A stretch of DNA of 64,000 nucleotides from JACCXG01 sp963836735 (lineage in GTDB: Bacteria; Acidobacteriota; Vicinamibacteria; Vicinamibacterales; 2-12-FULL-66-21): the NCBI GenBank assembly GCA_963836735.1, contig CAWIKP010000037.1, positions 62,001 through 126,000 on the forward strand, in the 5' to 3' direction. The notes under the pieces are model-generated. The model ran no database searches. It was not told the origin of the DNA and saw only the letters and a program-made list of their open reading frames with translations. This document shows, piece by piece, positions 27,248-35,331 of the stretch. The number at the start of each line of letters is the position of its first letter. The stretch's first letter is position 1. A program made the translations under genes and the position numbers.

Positions 27248-27738
27248 TGGTGATCCGCGTCAGCGCACGGTTCCTCCTGGCCCTGTCGATCGTGGTGACG
27301 ATCGGATGCGACCGCGTCACCAAGCACGTCGCATCGACCACTCTCGCCGGAACCGCCGGTCATTCGTTCCTCGCCGACATGGTGCGGCTGCAGTATGCGG
27401 AGAATCCCGGCGGCTTCCTTGGCGTGGGCGGCGATCTCCATCCCGGCATCAGAACGTCCCTTTTCACCGTCGCGACCGGCGCGATGCTGATGGGGATGGT
27501 CGCGGCGGCAATCCGATGGCAGATGAGAGGCGTGGCCCTGCTTGGACTGACGCTGTTCGTCGCCGGGGGCGCCTCGAACTGGATCGATCGTCTGATCGGC
27601 GGCTTCGTCGTCGACTTCCTCAACGTCGGCGTGGGACCGCTGCGGACCGGCATCTTCAACGTTGCGGACGTCGCGATCATGGCAGGCGCCGCCCTCATGC
27701 TGCTCGCGGAGGTCCAGGCGGCCCGCAAGACACCGTGA
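27247..27738 (+). CDS. lspA: Signal peptidase II
   Basis: 163 residues with four membrane segments. Lipoprotein signal peptidase cleaves diacylglyceryl-modified prolipoproteins before the lipid-modified cysteine. Visible motifs: GCDRVTK in the first helix (box I), YAENPGGFLG (box II), GGASNWIDRLIGG with a catalytic aspartate, and FNVADVAI with the second catalytic aspartate. The start is the ATG overlapping the DUF488 stop. The GCDR sequence near the N-terminus is slightly unusual because a cysteine precedes the conserved aspartate. It overlaps the next gene by GTGA. Confidence 0.92.
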   Translation: MVIRVSARFLLALSIVVTIGCDRVTKHVASTTLAGTAGHSFLADMVRLQYAENPGGFLGVGGDLHPGIRTSLFTVATGAMLMGMVAAAIRWQMRGVALLGLTLFVAGGASNWIDRLIGGFVVDFLNVGVGPLRTGIFNVADVAIMAGAALMLLAEVQAARKTP

Positions 27739-28187
27739 CCGTTCGCGTCCGTCCGGTCGTTCGCAAAGATGCCGCCGCCTGGCTGCGCATGCGTCGGGCG
27801 TTGTGGCCGGAGGAGGATGGCGGCTGGCACGCGACGGAGATTGACGAGTTCCTGGCTGGCCGGCTGAAGATGCCGCTGGCAGTGCTGGTCGCCGTCGACA
27901 GCGGCGATTGCCCGATCGGATTCGTGGAGCTGTTCATCCGCCCCTACGCCGAGGATTGTGAGACGGATCGTGTGGCCTACCTCGAAGGCTGGTATGTGGA
28001 GCCGGAGCACCGCAGGCAGGGACTGGGCCGTGCCCTGATTGAGGCGTCCGAGCAATGGGGCCGCGAGCAGGGCTGCACCGAGTTCGGATCCGATGCGCTG
28101 ATCGATAACGACGTCAGCGCGGCTGCCCACGCGGCGCTCGGGTTCGTCGAGACCGTGCAGATCCGCTGCTTCAAGAAGAATCTCTAG
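27735..28187 (+). CDS. AAC(6')-like GNAT acetyltransferase
   Basis: 150 residues from a GTG overlapping the lspA stop. The start VRPVVRKDAAAWLRMRRALWPEE, then VELFIRPYAEDCETDRVAYLEG, the acetyl-CoA loop PEHRRQGLGRALIE, GCTEFGSDALIDNDVS and AHAALGFVET follow aminoglycoside 6'-N-acetyltransferases of the AAC(6')-I type closely. The chromosomal setting in a housekeeping-like operon suggests an intrinsic enzyme, not a mobile resistance gene. Aminoglycoside activity is probable but not proven by sequence. Confidence 0.85.
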   Translation: MTVRVRPVVRKDAAAWLRMRRALWPEEDGGWHATEIDEFLAGRLKMPLAVLVAVDSGDCPIGFVELFIRPYAEDCETDRVAYLEGWYVEPEHRRQGLGRALIEASEQWGREQGCTEFGSDALIDNDVSAAAHAALGFVETVQIRCFKKNL

Positions 28188-28200
28188 GCGCCTGAAGAAC

Positions 28201-28222
28201 GGCCGGGTCTCTAGACCCGGCC
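28201..28222. repeat. GGGTCT/AGACCC palindrome, copy 4
   Basis: Perfect 10-bp arms GGCCGGGTCT and AGACCCGGCC with a CT spacer, 13 bp after the stop of the acetyltransferase gene and 38 bp before the next start. The arms are identical to those of copy 1 at 3708. Confidence 0.82.
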
Positions 28223-28246
28223 GATTTCCGGCACCACACTCCCTGT

Positions 28247-28252
28247 TACACT
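28247..28252 (+). promoter_or_regulatory. Candidate -10 box (TACACT), leaderless start
   Basis: TACACT ends 8 nt before the ATG at 28261, with no ribosome-binding site in between. Spacing is the same as at the M14 peptidase and SET genes. Confidence 0.4.
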
Positions 28253-28260
28253 TGGCGCCC

Positions 28261-30996
28261 ATGAAACACGCATTCGCGCTCGTGGTGTTGGTCGCGCTGG
28301 TGACGACGGCCGGCGGTCAGCAGACGAACACCACCAGCGTGACGTATCCGGCCAAGGCGGGGCCTGGAAAGGGCCGCCACGTCGTGCTGCTCACCGGCGA
28401 CGAAGAGTATCGCAGCGAGGAAGGGCTGCCGATGCTCGCCAAGATCCTGAGCCAGCGTCACGGCTTCAAGACGACCGTGCTCTTCTCTCTCGACCCCGAC
28501 GGCACGATCAATCCGAAGAACGCCGCCTCGCTCTCTGATTCGGCCGCTCTCGACACCGCCGACGCGATCATCATGCTGCTGCGGTTCCGGCACTGGCCGG
28601 ACGAGGACATGGCCCGGTTCGAGAAGCGCCTGAACGCCGGCACGCCAATCATCGCGCTGCGCACCAGCACGCACGCGTTCAACGGGTTCGAGAAGGGCAG
28701 CCGCTGGGAATCGTGGAACTACAACAACCAGGGTGGATTCGGGAAGCGCGTGCTCGGGGAGACCTGGCTCACGCACTGGGGACGGCACAAGGTCGAGGCG
28801 ACTCGTGGCGCCATCGAAGCCGCGCACCGCGATCACCCTGTTCTGCGGGGCGTGACGGATCTGTTCGGAGACACCGACGTCTACGAAGCCTATCCGCCGC
28901 CGGACGCGAACATCCTGGTGCGTGGAGTGGTGCTGAAGGAGCTCACGCGGGACTCGCCTCCGGCCGACTACCGCAAGCGGCGCGCGACCGACAAGGAGGA
29001 ACAGGGAGTCAACGATCCCGCGATGCCGGTCGTGTGGGCGCGTGAATACAAGAACGGCGGCGGCACTACCAACCGGATCCTGACCTCGACGATGGGTTCG
29101 GCAACCGACCTCGAGAACGAGGGGCTCCGCCGGCTGATTGTGAACGGCGTGTATTGGGGCCTCCGCCTCGACGTCCCCGCGCGCGCCGACGTGGCCTACG
29201 TCGATGAATACAAGCCGTCCTTCTACGGGTTCGACGGCTTCCGCAAAGGACTCCGGCCGTCCGATTTCGAGCTCGGCAAGCGCGTCCCGGGCGAGCCGCT
29301 GCCGCGTCCTGCACGGCCTCCAGAGGCGGCTCCGTCCACGCCAGCCTCGCCGGCTGTCGCCGCGACCATCGCTCTTGCCGACGACGTCGTCGCCGGACTG
29401 AAGCGGGAGTCGCCGGAGCTCGGCACGATCCTCGGCCTTCCCGATGCCAGGCACGGACTCGTGCAGGACAACTCGCTCGAGGCGAGGGCCAGGCGACAGG
29501 CCGAAGAAGACGCATGGCAGGCCCGGCTCGCGAAGATCGAGGCCAAAGCGCTGGAAGGCACGGACGCGTGGGTGCTCCGCGGTTTCCTCGACGAACTGCT
29601 GCAAACGTCGATCGGATCGCGGGTATGCGAGGCGGAGCTGTGGAACGTCGATCAGATGGGCGGCTGGCAAGTGAGATATGGCCAGCTCGCGCAGATGCAA
29701 CCGATCGATTCCGAGCCGCTCCGCGCCGACGCACTGCAGCGATTTCGTTCGCTGGGGGGCTACGTCGATCGCGAGGTCGTGAATCTCACGGAGGGGCTGC
29801 GCCGCGGTTATGCGGTGCCGCGGAAGAACGTCGAGCTCGTGATCGAGCAGATGACCGGGTTCGCCGCCGACGACAGCCCGTACTTCTCCCCGGCGGCGCG
29901 TGCGAAGGTGCCGGCGTTCACGACGGCCTGGCGCGACATGTTCCGCAGTCAGCTCGCGCCGGCGTTCCGCCGCTATCAGGCGTTCCTGCGTGACGAGTAC
30001 CTCCCCAAGGCGCGCACCACGACTGTGGGTGTCTCTGCGCTGCCGAACGGCGCCGCCTGTTATCGCGCCCGGCTCCGCAAGATGACCACGCTGCCCGTGA
30101 CCGCCGAGGAGGTGCACAAGACCGGGCTCGCCGAGCTCGAACGGATCAAGGCCGAGGAGCGCGCGATTGCGAAGGCGCTCGCAGGCAACGAGGATCTCGA
30201 TGCGCTGTTCAAGCAGATGCAGCGCCCGGAGCAGCTCTGGAAAACCCGCGAGGAGGTCGTGGCGCACGCCCGCGGCGCCGCCGCCCGCGCCCAGACGGTG
30301 ATGCCGCGGTATTTCGGCCGCGTGCCCAAGACCCCGGTCATCGTTTCTCCGGTCGCGGCGGTGGAGGAGCCGACCACCGCGGATCGGTATCAAGCCGGGA
30401 CGATCGACGGAAAGCGTCCCGGTGAGTATCAGATCAATGCCGGTCGCTGGCTCGGACAGCGCAAGACCGATCTCGAGGCAGTCGTCTTTCACGAGACCAT
30501 CCCCGGCCACCATCTGGAGATTTCGCTGTCGCTCGAGCGGCCCGACGCTCATCTCGTCACCAAGCTGACCGGCAACTCCGCGTTCAGCGAGGGCTGGGGC
30601 CTCTACGCCGAACGGCTCGCCGACGAAATGCAGCTGTATTCAGGCAAGGTCGATCGGCTGGGGATGTGGCAGAGCCGCGCTTATCGCGCGGCGCGGCTCG
30701 TGGTCGATACCGGCCTGCACGCGTTCGGCTGGCCGCGGCAGAAGGCGATCGAGTTCATGACGGCGCTGCACCTCGCGAGCGACGAAGAGATTGCGTCGGA
30801 GGTCGATCGCTACATCATCTGGCCGGGCCAGGCGACGGCCTACATGACCGGAGCCCTCGAGATCGAGCGCCTGCGCGCCGGCGTGCAGCAGCGGCTCGGC
30901 AGCCGGTTCGACGTCCGCGCCTTTCACGATGCCGTCCTCGCCGACGGTCCCGTCCCGTTGCCGGTCCTGAGGTCGAGGCTCGAGAAAATGCGGTGA
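28261..30996 (+). CDS. ThuA-like domain fused to DUF885 hydrolase
   Basis: 911 residues with no internal break. After a signal peptide, residues about 35-340 form a ThuA-like (trehalose-utilisation type, glutamine amidotransferase-like fold) domain: RHVVLLTGDEEYRSEEGLPM, IIMLLRFRHWPDEDM, the ALRTSTHAF block and FYGFDGFRKGLRPSDFEL. A Pro/Ala linker (345-370) leads to a full DUF885 domain with HETIPGHHLEIS (HExxPGH zinc motif), NSAFSEGWGLYAERLADEM and WPGQATAYMTG. Both halves normally occur as separate secreted proteins. The fusion suggests they act on linked steps or the same substrate. Specific chemistry is unknown. Confidence 0.88.
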   Translation: MKHAFALVVLVALVTTAGGQQTNTTSVTYPAKAGPGKGRHVVLLTGDEEYRSEEGLPMLAKILSQRHGFKTTVLFSLDPDGTINPKNAASLSDSAALDTADAIIMLLRFRHWPDEDMARFEKRLNAGTPIIALRTSTHAFNGFEKGSRWESWNYNNQGGFGKRVLGETWLTHWGRHKVEATRGAIEAAHRDHPVLRGVTDLFGDTDVYEAYPPPDANILVRGVVLKELTRDSPPADYRKRRATDKEEQGVNDPAMPVVWAREYKNGGGTTNRILTSTMGSATDLENEGLRRLIVNGVYWGLRLDVPARADVAYVDEYKPSFYGFDGFRKGLRPSDFELGKRVPGEPLPRPARPPEAAPSTPASPAVAATIALADDVVAGLKRESPELGTILGLPDARHGLVQDNSLEARARRQAEEDAWQARLAKIEAKALEGTDAWVLRGFLDELLQTSIGSRVCEAELWNVDQMGGWQVRYGQLAQMQPIDSEPLRADALQRFRSLGGYVDREVVNLTEGLRRGYAVPRKNVELVIEQMTGFAADDSPYFSPAARAKVPAFTTAWRDMFRSQLAPAFRRYQAFLRDEYLPKARTTTVGVSALPNGAACYRARLRKMTTLPVTAEEVHKTGLAELERIKAEERAIAKALAGNEDLDALFKQMQRPEQLWKTREEVVAHARGAAARAQTVMPRYFGRVPKTPVIVSPVAAVEEPTTADRYQAGTIDGKRPGEYQINAGRWLGQRKTDLEAVVFHETIPGHHLEISLSLERPDAHLVTKLTGNSAFSEGWGLYAERLADEMQLYSGKVDRLGMWQSRAYRAARLVVDTGLHAFGWPRQKAIEFMTALHLASDEEIASEVDRYIIWPGQATAYMTGALEIERLRAGVQQRLGSRFDVRAFHDAVLADGPVPLPVLRSRLEKMR

Positions 30997-31039
30997 CGCG
31001 AGCGAGCGAGCGCGGCCTCTTCGAGGTCAGGCCTTTGCC

Positions 31040-32788
31040 GTGACCGTGACGTCGCCCGACAGAGCATCATCGGCTCGACTCATCGCCTGCCTCCTGTGCG
31101 CCATCCTGTGCGCCGCCTTGTCGGGGGGGTGGCTCGCGGAAACGCTGGGCGGCCTTACCCCGGCGGTCCGTTTCGGGTTGAAGACCGTTCTCATCCTCAT
31201 TGCGCTGGTATCGATCTGCGCCAGGTGGCCGGACGTGACGCCGACCGATCCGCCGGCCTCGTCGGTCGCGCACTCGGCGGTCACCCTGGCTGTGCTCGGA
31301 GCTGGAATCTGGCTGTGCGCCAGTGCGGTGAACTCGATGTTGCCAGTCGTGTTCGCCGGACGAATCGATGCGCTCCAGGGAGACATGCTCGTCGTGATCG
31401 ACCTCGGCGTGAAACGCTTTCTTGGCGGCGCCACTCCCTACATGCTCTATCACGTCCCGTGGGAAGTGCCACTTCCCTATGGTCCGTATCTGTGGGGCCC
31501 CTTCATCCTCCCGGCCGCCTTGAACAGCGACCCACGGCTGCTCACGCTCATCACCGGCCTCGTCATACCGGGCGCCTGCATCTGGGCGGCAGTCGTCTGT
31601 GCTCAGACCGGCCGATTCATGGCTTCGGGGCTGTTCGTCGTTCTGTGCGCCGCAATGATGGTGCACCCGGCGTTGATCGGCTTCTTCCTGATCGGGCACA
31701 CGCAGGTCTACTGGCCGCTGCTGTTCGTCTTTGCCTGGCTGCTCCGCGCCGAACGCTGGACCGCTGCTGCGGCGGTGGCCGGGTCGCTCGTCGTTGCACG
31801 AACGACCATGGCGTCGATGGTTCCGGTCTTCCTGATGTTCCTCTGGCACCGCGGGCTTCTGACCACCCTGCGGCTGGCCGTCCTGGCGGCAGCGGTGGTC
31901 ATCCCATTGGCCCCGTTTGCCATCGCGGATGCCGGCGCGCTCTGGTACGGACTCTACGGCAGCTATCAGAAGGTCATGAAGGAAGTGGTCTGGCCGAATC
32001 CTGGTGCGCAGGACACGATCGGGACCACGGGTCCCCTGCTCAGATATGGCCTGGAGCGGTATGTCGAGCTGACCCAGGCCATCGGCATGCTCGCCGTGTA
32101 CACGTTCGCCTGGCGCGCAATCCGCCGCGGCGCACGTCCGGAACCCTGGCAGATCCTGGCCCTCTCTGTCTTTTCGATGACGTGTCTCTGGCCGGTGATC
32201 TACGTTCATTTCGACGTGTTCATGCTTCTCGGCGCTGCGCTCGCCGCCAGCGTGCTGGTGACCTCACGATCGGTCCCTCAACTGCTGACGGTCATCCTGA
32301 TCCTGGTCACGTCAGCCGCCGCGATGGTCATCGGTGCCGCCGCCCGTTATCCCGGGAGTACGGTGCGCATTGATTTCGGCACCGGATCGGCGGCGGCGTT
32401 CATCCAGGGCGGCATTCACAGGGACAGTCTGGAAGATGGACCGCGCACCTACGCGTGGGTTGTCGATGAGGTCGTCACCGTTCGCGTTCCACGCGCCTCG
32501 CGCTTGAATGCGACGATTCGTCTCGTCGCCAGAGGATGTTCGGTGCCCGCGCAGGTACCGCGCGTTGCCGCCACGCTCAACGGCCACTGGCTGGGCGTGA
32601 GGTCGCTGGCGGCCGAATGGAGTGAGCTGCGTTTCGATGTGCCCGGCCGGTTCTGGTTCTTCGGGGCGAACGAGCTCCAGCTCCGGTTTTCGGAGCCGCT
32701 GACGCGCGACCCTGGGACCACCCCCGACAGTAAGGCGGGCGATGCGGGCCGCTGCCCTGGACTCGATCTGCTGTCGGTCGAGCCCTAG
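31040..32788 (+). CDS. GT-C-type membrane glycosyltransferase-like protein with C-terminal beta domain
   Basis: 582 residues, start GTG (31046 is an alternative). About ten transmembrane helices span residues 12-440, with a periplasmic loop containing LGGATPYMLYHVPWEVPLPYGP between early helices, as in polyprenyl-phosphate-dependent mannosyltransferases of the GT87/GT39 type. After the last helix a soluble region of about 130 residues (TYAWVVDEVVTVRVP, VAATLNGHWLG, ELRFDVPGRFWFFGANELQL) looks like a beta-sandwich similar to carbohydrate-binding modules. A transferase role in cell-surface glycan assembly is an inference. Confidence 0.65.
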   Translation: MTVTSPDRASSARLIACLLCAILCAALSGGWLAETLGGLTPAVRFGLKTVLILIALVSICARWPDVTPTDPPASSVAHSAVTLAVLGAGIWLCASAVNSMLPVVFAGRIDALQGDMLVVIDLGVKRFLGGATPYMLYHVPWEVPLPYGPYLWGPFILPAALNSDPRLLTLITGLVIPGACIWAAVVCAQTGRFMASGLFVVLCAAMMVHPALIGFFLIGHTQVYWPLLFVFAWLLRAERWTAAAAVAGSLVVARTTMASMVPVFLMFLWHRGLLTTLRLAVLAAAVVIPLAPFAIADAGALWYGLYGSYQKVMKEVVWPNPGAQDTIGTTGPLLRYGLERYVELTQAIGMLAVYTFAWRAIRRGARPEPWQILALSVFSMTCLWPVIYVHFDVFMLLGAALAASVLVTSRSVPQLLTVILILVTSAAAMVIGAAARYPGSTVRIDFGTGSAAAFIQGGIHRDSLEDGPRTYAWVVDEVVTVRVPRASRLNATIRLVARGCSVPAQVPRVAATLNGHWLGVRSLAAEWSELRFDVPGRFWFFGANELQLRFSEPLTRDPGTTPDSKAGDAGRCPGLDLLSVEP

Positions 32789-32808
32789 TGTCCCGGCCGG
32801 GACACTAG
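32785..32808. terminator. 24-bp perfect palindrome between convergent genes
   Basis: CTAGTGTCCCGG followed immediately by its exact reverse complement. It overlaps the TAG stop of the 31040 gene and ends 13 bp before the stop of the convergent symporter gene. As RNA it would be a tight hairpin for either direction, but it has no T-run, so a protein-binding site is also possible. Confidence 0.5.
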
Positions 32809-32821
32809 CCTCTAGCGCTTC

Positions 32822-34639
32822 TCACCTGCCCCGTGCCTCTGGAGCGCCGGTCCACAGCCGGCTGACGATCCGGATGACGACCAGGCCGCTGATGACGAAG
32901 ATGCCCGTCAACAGCAGGGCCGTGCCCATGCGCCCGTACAGGAAGTTGCCGACCGCGAACAGCGCGGACCAGATCGCCGTGCAGCCCGCCACCCAGCCGA
33001 CGAGCGCCATCGGAATGTTCTCGCGTTCGTGCTGGTCGAGCGGCAGCACGCCGGCGCGATCGTGGATGGCGGCCCAGCCGGGACCGAACGGGCGGACCTT
33101 GCGATAGAACGCGATGAGAACATCCTCGTTGGTCGGCGGAGCGAGGTATGCTGCCAGGAGCCAGCAGACCGTTGTGACAGCGATGGTGGTCAGGAGCGCG
33201 ATGTGCGTGCTGAACGTCACGCCGTTCTTCGCCAGGATCAACAGCACCAGCGAGACCCCGAACGAGCTGATCATCGCCACGATTTCGCACCAGGCGTTCA
33301 CGCGCCACCAGAACCAGCGAACCAGGTAGAGCAGACCGGTGCCGGCTCCAATCTGCAGGATGATGTCGAAGGCGTCCTTGGCCGTGTCGAGCAGGTAGAC
33401 CGTCGCCGACGAGCACACGAACAGCAGCAGGGTCACCAGGCGTGCGACCCCGACGTAGTGCCGTTCTTCGGCGTCGCTCTTGATGAACTGCCGGTAGAAA
33501 TCGTGAACGAGGTACGACGCTCCCCAGTTCAAGTGCGTGAGAATCGTCGAGGAGTTCGCGGCGATGAGTCCCCCGACCATCAGGCCGATGAACCCGGCGG
33601 GAAGGAACTTGAGCATCGCGGGATACGCGATGTCGTGCCCGATCAGCGCCGGGTCGACATTGGGGAGCGCGCGCTGGAGGTCCGACAGCTCCGGATAGAC
33701 GACGATCGACGCCAGCGCGACCAGGATCCAGGGCCAGGGCCGAAGCACGTAGTGGGCGACGTTGAAGAACAGCACGGCCCCGAGCGAGTCACGTTCTGAT
33801 TTGGACGCCAGCATCCGCTGCGCGACATAGCTGCCGCCGCCGGGTTCGGCTCCCGGATACCAGACGGCCCACCACTGCACGGCGATCGGCATGATGAACA
33901 CGGCGACCGCCAGGTCCCAGTTGTTCGAGAAATCCGGCAGGACGCTGAGGTAGTTGATGCCGTTCGGCCCGGGCGTCGACGACAGCCGCCCGATCAGCGC
34001 GTCGAGCCCGCCCACTTCCGGAGCGTTGACCGCGAAGTACGCCGCGGCAATGACCGCCGACATCTTGATGAAGAACTGGATCATGTCGATGACCAGCACG
34101 CCCCACAGCCCGGAGTGCGCGGCAAAGACGACGTTGAGCAGGCCGACGCCGACGAGCGTCTGCCAGCGCTCGAGGCCGAACAGGACCCCCGCAATCTTGC
34201 AGGCCGCCAGGTTCACCGTGGCCATGATCATGCAGTTGAAGAACAAGCCCAGATAGAGCGCCCGGAACCCGCGGACGGCGCGGGCGGGGCGCCCCGAATA
34301 CCGGATCTCGTAGAACTCGAGATCGGTCATGACCCCGGATCGCCGCCACAGTCGAGCGTAGAAGAAGACCGTCGAGACGCCCGTCAGCACGAACGCCCAC
34401 CACACCCAGTTGCCGGCGACGCCGTTGCGCCGGACGATGTCGGTGACGAGGTTCGGGGTGTCGCTGCTGAACGTGGTCGCGACCATCGAGAGGCCCGCCA
34501 GCCACCACGGCACGGCGCGGCCGGATACGAAGAACTCCGACGTGTTCTTCCCCGCCCGGCGCCCCAGAAACAGCGCCGGCACGAAGCAGATCAGGAGCGA
34601 CAGCGCGATGATCACCCAGTCGAGAGGTTGCAGCTGCAT
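32822..34639 (-). CDS. Sodium:solute symporter (SSS family)
   Basis: 605 residues with about 13 to 14 transmembrane helices. The N-terminus LDWVIIALSLLICFVPALFLG with SGRAVPWWLAGLSMVATTFSSDTP is the SSS start, where helix 1 is broken at a conserved W-W-x-A-G. Further landmarks are VLVIDMIQFFIKM, PIAVQWWAVWYPGAEPGGGSYVAQ and LMVGGLIAANSSTILTHLNWG. The transported solute cannot be told; sugar-like and amino-acid-like branches are both possible. Convergent with the 31040 gene, divergent from 34699. Confidence 0.88.
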   Translation of the reverse strand: MQLQPLDWVIIALSLLICFVPALFLGRRAGKNTSEFFVSGRAVPWWLAGLSMVATTFSSDTPNLVTDIVRRNGVAGNWVWWAFVLTGVSTVFFYARLWRRSGVMTDLEFYEIRYSGRPARAVRGFRALYLGLFFNCMIMATVNLAACKIAGVLFGLERWQTLVGVGLLNVVFAAHSGLWGVLVIDMIQFFIKMSAVIAAAYFAVNAPEVGGLDALIGRLSSTPGPNGINYLSVLPDFSNNWDLAVAVFIMPIAVQWWAVWYPGAEPGGGSYVAQRMLASKSERDSLGAVLFFNVAHYVLRPWPWILVALASIVVYPELSDLQRALPNVDPALIGHDIAYPAMLKFLPAGFIGLMVGGLIAANSSTILTHLNWGASYLVHDFYRQFIKSDAEERHYVGVARLVTLLLFVCSSATVYLLDTAKDAFDIILQIGAGTGLLYLVRWFWWRVNAWCEIVAMISSFGVSLVLLILAKNGVTFSTHIALLTTIAVTTVCWLLAAYLAPPTNEDVLIAFYRKVRPFGPGWAAIHDRAGVLPLDQHERENIPMALVGWVAGCTAIWSALFAVGNFLYGRMGTALLLTGIFVISGLVVIRIVSRLWTGAPEARGR

Positions 34640-34698
34640 GAGATGTGGTGTGTGAGGGTGACCACTATAATGCGGAAGCGGCTGAATCGATTACACCG

Positions 34699-35058
34699 GT
34701 GACTGGACTCAACTGGTTCTGGATCTCGATCATGGCGACCGTCCCCTTGGTGGTGGCGGTCGTCGTCGCCCTGCCGTTCTGGCGGAGCCGCCAGATGACC
34801 TTCGGCAGCATCGTCGGCACCGCGGTCATCTTCGGCACTGCGATCGGGCTGATCCTTCGCGAGTACGTCGAGATCGATCGAATCGCGCAGGACTGCCTGG
34901 ACGCCGGCACCGTCTGCTTCCCGGAACCGAGCGCCTTCACCCGGTTCGCAATTTATGCGTTCATCGGGCTGCTCGAGGTGTTTGCGCTGTTCATTTTCAG
35001 CCTCAAGGCAGAGGAACGCCGCCGGCGCCGCGACTATGCCCCGGAGTGGCAGCGCTAG
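34699..35058 (+). CDS. Small membrane protein of unknown function
   Basis: 119 residues from a GTG (VTGLNWFWISIMATV...). Three hydrophobic segments at about 6-26, 33-52 and 76-98, with a cysteine pair (QDCLDAGTVCFPEPS) in the loop between the last two that may form a disulfide, and a very basic C-terminus (AEERRRRRDY). TATAAT at 34666-34671 is a candidate -10. Upstream codons in frame overlap the divergent promoter region, so I do not include them. Confidence 0.55.
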   Translation: MTGLNWFWISIMATVPLVVAVVVALPFWRSRQMTFGSIVGTAVIFGTAIGLILREYVEIDRIAQDCLDAGTVCFPEPSAFTRFAIYAFIGLLEVFALFIFSLKAEERRRRRDYAPEWQR

Positions 35059-35083
35059 CACTCTGGCAGATTGACATTCGTGG

Positions 35084-35103
35084 CTTCCGCCTTCAGGCGG
35101 AAG
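35084..35103. terminator. Hairpin CTTCCGCC-TTCA-GGCGGAAG
   Basis: A perfect 8-bp stem with a 4-nt loop, 25 bp after the stop of the 34699 gene. It lacks a T-run. It could be a terminator or another short palindromic repeat. The rest of 35059-35331 holds no gene that I can support; an ORF open across it has no family character. Confidence 0.45.
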
Positions 35104-35318
35104 AACCGGTTTCGTCATTTACCAGGAACGTGGTCCGTTTACACCGCCGGTAAGTAGAACGCTGGCATCAGACCGGAAAGCCGTGTTCTCGAGGCAGGGT
35201 CGGACGGTCCCGAATTTGCCAGAGGAACGGCACCCTGCAGGGACCGGAGGCCTGAGGTCGTTATCCGGGCCGGGGCGGAGACGGACGGTCGCCGCCCTTC
35301 TTTTCGAAAAGCGCATGT

Positions 35319-35324
35319 TAGTAT
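35319..35324 (+). promoter_or_regulatory. Candidate -10 box (TAGTAT), near-leaderless start
   Basis: TAGTAT lies 7 nt before the GTG at 35332; GGGGG between them may act as a weak ribosome-binding site. Confidence 0.35.
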
Positions 35325-35331
35325 CCCGGGG

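Noticed and set aside
27735..28187. Mobile aminoglycoside-resistance cassette
   Set aside because: The gene overlaps lspA in a housekeeping-type operon; no attC site, integrase or IS nearby.
28246..30552. Long minus-strand ORF (768 codons) opposite the ThuA-DUF885 gene
   Set aside because: Antisense shadow of a GC-rich gene; Arg/His/Val-rich composition without any family motif, while the plus strand has clear domains.
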